Below are positions 19,201-23,641 of a stretch of DNA of 23,641 nucleotides, in pieces. Position numbers and translations under genes: made by a program. The notes under the pieces are model-generated. The model was given only the letters and a program-made list of their open reading frames with translations. It had not been told where the DNA came from and ran no database searches. Numbering within the stretch: position 1 is the stretch's first letter; each line of letters opens with the position of its first letter. The stretch spans positions 1 through 23,641 of the forward strand of contig UZAE01012552.1 in assembly GCA_900617975.1 (NCBI GenBank), in the 5' to 3' direction. The stretch is from Rodentolepis nana. Lineage: Eukaryota > Platyhelminthes > Cestoda > Cyclophyllidea > Hymenolepididae.

Positions 19201-21344
19201 CGTCGAGTAAGTAATAACAATTTCTTTTCACTTGTCCAAAGTTACCTGTTCTTTATTTGATGTAGGGGTGTGGATTTTTTATCACAATCAATTTTTTTAA
19301 TCTGCTTAGTCGCAGATATATGAATAGGATTAATGGGAGATTACTCCATGATATTATTATATTTCGGGGTGTACGATTGACTTGCCTCCACTTGGAGCAC
19401 CCTGGGCAATGTATACTCACACGCCAAAAAATGTCTATAAATCGACATTTGACTTCTGACTCCGAACTACCACGACCCGACTAAATGTCATATTCAAAAC
19501 TTCTACAACACTCACTTTTATTTTTCTCTCCCTTTGTGTCTGCCCGACCCTTTCATATCTGTGAATCATTCTTCTGTTTTATCTCCCCTCTCGACTTTGA
19601 TATTCCTCCCCTCTGTCAAGCCCGAAGTCAGCTAAAGAGCTAATGATAACTATCATAAAATCCGTCAGGGTGCAAAGAAGGGGTTTTTAAAATAGGTCTT
19701 CAGGGCCTGTTCCCTTTGCCAGCCTCTCTTTAAACTCAGTAGATTTACATTCAAAAGTATATTTTCCATTTTTAATAGACCTCAATTGATACCCATGGCG
19801 TTTTGCGCGTGAAAATAGAGATTTATCTCTTGAAATTACGTTATCATTGTTAGCTTCCCAACTCGGAGTATTAAGCCAATTAAAAAAGGCAGGAAGAAGT
19901 TGCTATAATTGAATGCTGAAAGTTCATTGGCCTCTATTTGTTTTCATTATGTTCGTATAGTTGATTTAAATTTCACTTTTTGGATAATCTAAAAATATGT
20001 TAGTACTGAGAGTAGTTTTTCGAATAGCATCCGAACGCAGGTTTATTGGAGGTGAATATATTAGAAAGTTTATTTAAAGACAGGATAACTTGTTAGTAGG
20101 AGTTATTACTAAAGAGTGAACAGTCTATGAGGCTGGAAATTGACGGAAATCTACTAGACTTGCCCACCGCAAAGGAGGATTGGAAAAGTTGATGGAGAAG
20201 GTATTCATCTCGTGAGAATTAATTTTGAAGGCAAAGGTCAATTTGTGGGAGCAGGATAATTAATACAAATGGATTAATATAGTAAGAAGGAAAGACAATG
20301 CGCCGTACCAGATTGAAGTGGGGCTCAGCAAGTGATAAGTTGAGGAACAACGATGTGAATCCATATGCAGTCAACCAACTTTCGGGTGGTACGCCTTCCC
20401 ACATGGGCTTATTTACGATTCTGTTTGTTAGTCCCTTAAAATCCATCAATGTGTTTTGTTGAATACAATGAAAGTTAGATTCAGCAATAAAAGTTAAGTA
20501 TTAATTAGTCACTAGATTACGACTAAGGCTACTATGAACCCCTTTTATTTACCTTTAGCGATCAACCGATAACAGCATTCTCAAAACCGATGGATGTGAT
20601 GAAATTTCCTCTTACTTAGATGAATTAACCGTAGATGATGCATCACCACGGCCTATTAAGAAAACACCAAGATGGTGGCAAGCTGTTGTTTCGCAATCTA
20701 AAGTCATTCTCTATATTGTCTTTCCAACCTTCCTTCTTTTTGGCGCTCTAGTTGGTAACGAGCGAGTCTTCTCAAAGTTTATCTTCGTGTTCGCCAATGA
20801 AGGACCGGCCAGACTCTCCAAAGATGATTGTCTTCTTCTAACTGGTGTTTACTGGATTGTTTTCGCAATAGCCCGTGTGATCACTGTTCCAGTTAGTCTG
20901 ATTATTCCTCTTCCCATTCTCTTCGCAATTCAATTAGTTGGCGCTTGGGCAATGGCACTGGGACTTTATCTTGGACCAAGTACCAGAGTGGCTTATCTTG
21001 CATTTACAGTTTGCTTTGGACTGTTCAAGAGTCCGCTCTTTCCAACTGGTCTGGGTTTGATTAGTACGGCAACCCCGATTACTGGTGTGATCGTCTTCTT
21101 CGTGAATCTCGGAAGCTCATTGGGAGCAAGTGGTCTACAGGCATTGGCTGGTGCTATACTTCACCGAATAGGAGTCCACGTGTTCCCCTTGCTGGTGATG
21201 GCCTCTGGAGCGGTTTTGATCTTCATTGGCGCAGCATTGATAGCTACTACACAGTTGTATAAAAAGAGGCACGGCTCGCCTTCGGATATGAGTGTAAAGG
21301 TCAAACCTAACGAGGAAAACGAGATGACTTCCCAGTCAGCTTAG
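9534..21344 (+). CDS. MFSD4: MFSD4/NaGLT1-like (SLC60) major facilitator, four exons, complete
   Basis: Members are membrane carriers; NaGLT1 (MFSD4B) is a sodium-dependent glucose transporter. Exons are 9534-9674, 10485-10776, 14706-14971 and 20559-21344, joining in phase to 494 residues (human members are about 515). The start ATG opens a polar N-terminus (MTNKGTGDIP) before the first membrane segment. Seen features: GLYAEVLGPSLQTYI (48-62), the MFS motif A equivalent GSLVGAFFADRFVRYRN (86-102), NGNPLLNSIWLEKSGGPFNF (145-164), matching the family's GGNVLxLxIWGDKGAP region, then MHAGYGVGAAIAPGLLAP, sequons in the luminal or extracellular loop (NGS, NTT), and a hydrophilic central loop (about 231-280, KKKRSTDNS to PRPIKKTPRWW). 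Six hydrophobic segments follow, then a polar tail ending MTSQSA. Introns are 810, 3929 and 5587 bp, growing toward the 3' end. Family assignment rests on layout and short motifs; substrate is not known. Confidence 0.85.
9675..10484 (+). other. First intron of the MFSD4-like gene
   Basis: The donor is gtgagtct after the SWCCL codons and the acceptor is atttttacatttag before GLYAEVLGP. AT-rich, with no element or RNA gene recognised. Confidence 0.8.
11679..11980 (-). repeat. SINE-like repeat, copy 3, with a perfect 15-bp target-site duplication
   Basis: Read on the minus strand, it starts ggtgtgcgatagacttacct and ends ctaatggtaactatcaaata. The flanks ttgcaccaagatatt at 11664-11678 and 11981-11995 are identical, so both ends of this insertion are fixed. 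The copy lacks about 17 bases (the cgcctgccatttg segment) just before its tail. On the plus strand, the direction of MFSD4 transcription, it presents the donor-like string AGGTAAGT at 11961-11968. The 8-bp head stem is intact (11912-11919 with 11965-11972). Confidence 0.95.
13054..13368 (-). repeat. SINE-like repeat, copy 4
   Basis: This is a nearly full-length copy on the minus strand. Its head is ttgtgcgattgacttacctc and its tail is gtctgccatttgatataaat. The head stem carries a compensatory change relative to other copies (13300-13307 with 13354-13361). It presents AGGTAAGT on the plus strand at 13350-13357. No convincing target-site duplication is seen, so it is probably an older insertion. 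Confidence 0.9.
16200..16256. repeat. (TTA)n/(TA)n microsatellite
   Basis: A short ATT-repeat stretch runs into about 20 TA units and ends in atatttaataatg. It lies in the third MFSD4-like intron, about 140 bases from SINE copy 5. It is a simple repeat with no other assignable role. Confidence 0.95.
16396..16604 (-). repeat. SINE-like repeat, copy 5 (5'-truncated)
   Basis: On the minus strand it runs from the body (tatgtcatgttcgacccctt) to the tail gcctgccatttgatataaat. The head is missing: similarity stops near 16604, at a point where full copies continue for about 100 bases. 5' truncation is usual for elements copied by target-primed reverse transcription. Confidence 0.85.
17068..17400 (-). 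repeat. SINE-like repeat, copy 6 (full length)
   Basis: On the minus strand it starts ggggtgcgcgatagacttac and ends ccttccatttgaaatgaata. The head stem is intact (17329-17336 with 17383-17390). AGGTAAGT lies on the plus strand at 17379-17386. The flanks atttccttatat and atttcctcaaat match at 10 of 12 positions, consistent with a diverged target-site duplication. Confidence 0.9.
18088..18456 (+). repeat. SINE-like repeat, copy 7, reference copy with a perfect 14-bp target-site duplication
   Basis: The flanks atcttgcatgggat at 18074-18087 and 18457-18470 are identical, so the element is bounded exactly. In order it has: a head (ggggtgtgcgatagactgac, then the overlapping palindromes CCACGTGG and GGTGCACC), a short inverted repeat, a body rich in pyrimidines (tctctgcatttatgtccatc), and a tail (gcctgccatttgaaattaat). 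Within the body, 38 bases at 18164-18201 are repeated exactly at 18202-18239. There are no terminal inverted repeats and no coding capacity, so this is a non-autonomous retroposon. A B-box-like tattcg occurs about 160 bases in, but the pol III promoter is not clear. Confidence 0.95.
19366..19657 (+). repeat. SINE-like repeat, copy 8 (3' tail lost)
   Basis: It begins ggggtgtacgattgacttgc and contains caccctgggcaatgtatact. It ends at ctaatgataactatcataaa, before the cgcctgccatttg tail of other copies. It is more diverged than the rest: the head has cttggag for cgtggtg, and its 8-bp stem is disrupted. It is probably an old copy. Confidence 0.88.
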
Positions 21345-22226
21345 AGTAGTGTACTAAGCGTTTGAAACGTAACTTTGTGAAATGAATTAGATTTGATTAT
21401 ATATACCAATAATCTACTATATAACTAATAATGATCGAAATTTGCTAAACACACTAACATTTTGAAAAGGAAATTCGATTTTATTCTTTATTTGGTCTAT
21501 ATCAGAGGTTGATACAGATCAATAATAATTAGTAGGAATTAGACTAAAATTTTTTCCCCTCAAAATGGGATTTTTTAACTTAGCAATGAGAATTAATTGG
21601 ATGACTATTGAAGATCAAACTACAGTTGAAAATTTTTGTCACTCTTCCAACATATCAATGATGGAAAACGGACTCGTAAAGACAAGGTAATGAACCTTGA
21701 ACTTCAAATAAGATACCAGGGAGAAGACGCTTTATAAGGTCACTAGTTGGTGTATTTGATAGGTTATAAATATTGAGCATAAAAGACGTTAGATTGAGGT
21801 TAGGACATCATAGAAACGGCCTGTCAGGGAGTAATGATGCGTTTAATCTGTAACCTTGATCAATGGATAGGGATATCAAGTGAAGAAACCTCAATTGGTA
21901 ATATGTAATAAGAACATTCCACATAGATTTCGTGAGTGATAGTCCACTGACAAATGAGTTTGTTGTGACATCCAGACTCTCAATGTCTGGCCCCATGACA
22001 AACCCAATTTAAGACACAAGATTTGGTATTTCTATTTTCCGGCAGTCTTCAAGTTTGTCCGTAGTTATTCCAAGTATATGGCAATACTATATCATATTTA
22101 AATGCACATTATTTGACACCGATTCTATTAAGTGATTTCCCCGCTACAATGGTCCAAGTTGACGGTGTGTAGTGACTGGTCATGCTATCAGGGTGATTTT
22201 CCAATTCAATGTGGCGCGGAGTGGTG
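21345..22226. other. Non-coding region downstream of the MFSD4-like gene
   Basis: This AT-rich stretch follows the TAG stop. No AATAAA is present in the first 400 bases; AATAAT variants near 21405 and 21430 are the nearest candidates for a poly(A) signal. A 62-codon minus-strand frame near 21808-21996 matches nothing I know. No RNA gene or repeat is recognised. Confidence 0.6.
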
Positions 22227-22253
22227 AATTGGTGCCAGTCAGGTTGTAAAAGA
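22227..22253. repeat. Left target-site duplication of the LINE insertion
   Basis: These 27 bases (aattggtgccagtcaggttg and on) recur at 23002-23028 with one mismatch (aattg versus aattt). Between them lies one unit containing the LINE coding remnant and its 3' tail, as expected for a target-site duplication. Confidence 0.85.
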
Positions 22254-22418
22254 GTATTATTATTTCAAATGGCAGGCTTTGTGATATTTATCATTAGCCC
22301 TTAAACTTTGACTTCAGCTTCCCCCAAAGGGGGGGGGGTACATTTATAGGAGTTAATTAATGGTAGTTCATTAGGGGGGGGGGTACATTTATAGGAGTTA
22401 ATTAATGGTAGTTCATTA
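22254..22418 (-). repeat. 3' UTR and tail of the LINE, with a SINE-shared end and a 45-bp tandem duplication
   Basis: On the minus strand, the TAA stop of the LINE frame is followed by a 45-base unit present twice in perfect tandem (22374-22418 and 22329-22373), each copy ending in C10. About 70 bases follow, beginning near gggggaagctgaag. They pass through agggctaatgataaatatca and end with gcctgccatttgaaataata. That last segment matches the 3' end of the SINE family, which has gggctaatgataactatcaa at the same place. Confidence 0.9.
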
Positions 22419-23001
22419 CCTGTCTTCTTGCTTCCCAGTATCTCTGACTTTCCGTCTTTGTCTTCAGAGCTGGACATCGAATCAGGTGGGTCTTCTCCAT
22501 TTCCTCCTGTAGGTTACATAGAGGGCATGTGGGTTGAGTGTATACTTCCAATCTGTGAAGATGTTTTGCCAAGCAATCGTGTCCGGCACGTATTCTAAAC
22601 TCAGCCACGGCATCGATTCTTGGCCAGTCGGCTATGTCGAGAGTGCCACTGTCCACTGTTTCTCCTTTGTTCAAGCTTTAAGTTCGTTGCACCTTGAGGT
22701 CTTGAATTCTCTCTTGATTAAGGTCTTCATTGTGTGGAAAGACATCGGCCGGTCCATGCATTGCAAAATCGTTGTTTCCTTCTTAGCATGTGCATCAGCA
22801 AGCTCATTGCCTTTAATGCCTCAGTGACCAGGAATCCATTGTAGGACCACTGTTTTGTTTTTCTCTCTCAGCAGATGATAGAGTTTTCTACATTCCTTTA
22901 TCTCAGCTGTTTTGGGTGGCTCTCTGTTTTCAATTGAGTTTATTAATGACTGTGAGTCCGAAAGTATCACCGCTTTGGTGAATTTCGTATCCAGACAACA
23001 T
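22402..23001 (-). pseudogene. 5'-truncated LINE: C-terminal RNase H and zinc-knuckle fragment, decayed
   Basis: Read on the minus strand, the fragment starts inside an RNase H domain: KFTKAVILSDSQSLINSIEN carries an active-site Asp, and QWIPGH then GIKGNELADAHAKK carries the final motif with the last Asp. It continues into ADWPRIDAVAEFRIRAGHDC and LAKHLHRLEVYTQPTCPLCN, whose CPLC-x9-H-x3-C is the zinc-knuckle-like end seen in RNase H-bearing non-LTR retrotransposons of the Jockey/R1 kind, best known from arthropods. The frame ends RRQVMNYH-stop at 22402. It is not functional: one TGA replaces the residue after QWIPGH, a second TGA lies before TKEKQW, and a frameshift falls between TKEKQW and ADWPR. 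Endonuclease and reverse transcriptase are absent, lost by 5' truncation at 23001. Confidence 0.9.
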
Positions 23002-23028
23002 AATTTGTGCCAGTCAGGTTGTAAAAGA
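23002..23028. repeat. Right target-site duplication of the LINE insertion
   Basis: This is the partner of 22227-22253, identical apart from one base. It abuts the truncated 5' end of the LINE on the minus strand, where RNase H similarity stops. Confidence 0.85.
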
Positions 23029-23211
23029 TAAACTACGATGAATTCAAAAATAAATAGAGTTAAACTTTTAACGGCGTCACTCGCCTAATGTCAACCGCTC
23101 AAATCCAAATGCCCTAATCTCAAATCAGTGCCCTTTTGACCACTTTGAACTTAAAAAGAACAAAACAAAATTTAGGTCACATTAAAGTACTTCTTTTCTT
23201 TATCTTCATGT

Positions 23212-23284
23212 TTATATATATATATATAAATATACATATACATATACATATATATATATATATTTATATTTATATTTATATATT
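23212..23284. repeat. Compound AT microsatellite
   Basis: TA units are mixed with TATACA and TTTATA units (tatatatatatataaatata, then catatacatatacatatat). An open frame of 69 codons crosses it but consists mostly of Tyr, Ile and His from the repeat. It is a simple repeat without a coding role. Confidence 0.93.
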
Positions 23285-23418
23285 GGATATCAAGTTAAGG
23301 GTCTCCTCGAATCTCTTTTTGAGTTGTTGTCAAACCAAGTTTTGAAGCGATCATCAAACAAACAGAATCTTTTATTTTGAATTCGTTTTTAACACTAATT
23401 TGGTGGTGATCGTGTTAA

Positions 23419-23641
23419 GTTCCTTTCATCAACCTTCGCTCTTATCTGCATCAATATGTAGGCTCCAGGTATGTTAGAAGTAGGCTCGCAGCCTCTCAGG
23501 ATCAAAGTAGAGCGCATCCTGGAGTGGACTGGTGGGGAAGCCGAACTGGGAGCCCAATATGGCCATTAGCAAGTTCCAGACACAGATATATAGGTTACAA
23601 TCGCTCTCCGGGGAAAATGATTACGTTCTTTGCTAGCTTTA
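23419..23641. other. GC-richer segment, open on both strands, cut by the window end
   Basis: From about 23460 the sequence becomes visibly richer in G and C than anything nearby. One plus-strand frame stays open from 23419 to the window end, about 74 codons, including RLAASQDQSRAHPGVDWWGS. On the minus strand a frame reads LLMAILGSQFGFPTSPLQDA and then LYFDPERLRAYF before a stop, and looks more protein-like. I do not recognise either. It could be the edge of another repeat or of a neighbouring gene. Confidence 0.3.

Larger units (their letters stand above)
14972..20558 (+). other. Third intron of the MFSD4-like gene (5.6 kb)
   Basis: The donor is gtgaattg after the KKK codons and the acceptor is tttacctttag before RSTDNSIL. 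It contains SINE copies 5-8, a (TA)n microsatellite and a G10 run at 18843-18852. The remaining sequence, including 15600-15900 (slightly richer in GC) and 20219-20449 (a 76-codon minus-strand frame), gives no recognisable gene. It makes up almost half of the gene's span. Confidence 0.8.

Noticed and set aside
20219..20449. 76-codon minus-strand frame near the last MFSD4-like exon, considered as a transposase remnant
   Set aside because: No transposase motif, inverted repeat or splice context is visible.
23136..23345. Open frame of 69 codons rich in Tyr, Ile and His
   Set aside because: It is the translation of the AT microsatellite and has no other support.

Overview
The window is nuclear DNA of an animal, most likely a parasitic flatworm (tapeworm or fluke). 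It is AT-rich and gene-poor. It holds two spliced transporter genes whose introns run from very small near the 5' end (31, 45, 37, 44 and 39 bp in one gene) to several kb near the 3' end, a pattern described for schistosomes and other parasitic flatworms. The lineage is inferred from gene architecture only; no species can be named.

Layout: 1-279 holds the end of a SINE-like repeat. 280-1579 is non-coding sequence downstream of gene 1. 1580-7519 (minus strand) is gene 1, a complete ten-exon SLC37 sugar-phosphate antiporter of 505 residues. 7520-9533 is a 2.0 kb head-to-head intergenic region with a long (TA)n(TG)n microsatellite. 9534-21344 (plus strand) is gene 2, a four-exon MFSD4 (SLC60, NaGLT1-like) sugar transporter of 494 residues with introns of 0.8, 3.9 and 5.6 kb. 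21345-22226 is non-coding. 22227-23028 is a 5'-truncated, decayed LINE between long direct repeats. 23029-23641 contains a compound AT repeat and a GC-richer segment open at the window edge.

The two genes are divergent and both encode major facilitator superfamily carriers of sugars or sugar phosphates. They could share a promoter region and act in the same process: hexose uptake at a membrane, and glucose-6-phosphate/phosphate exchange across the ER. The second link is inference.

The most unusual content is a dispersed repeat family with eight copies in the window, on both strands. Two copies have perfect target-site duplications (14 and 15 bp), and the family ends in an (AAAT)n-like tail, so these are retroposed SINEs of about 300-370 bp. 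Their last ~65 bases match the 3' end of the LINE copy at 22254-23001, a LINE/SINE partnership readable within this one window. The SINE head has a conserved 8-bp stem with one compensatory base-pair change, and an ACTTACCT string identical to the 5' end of U1 snRNA. On the opposite strand this string is a perfect 5' splice site.
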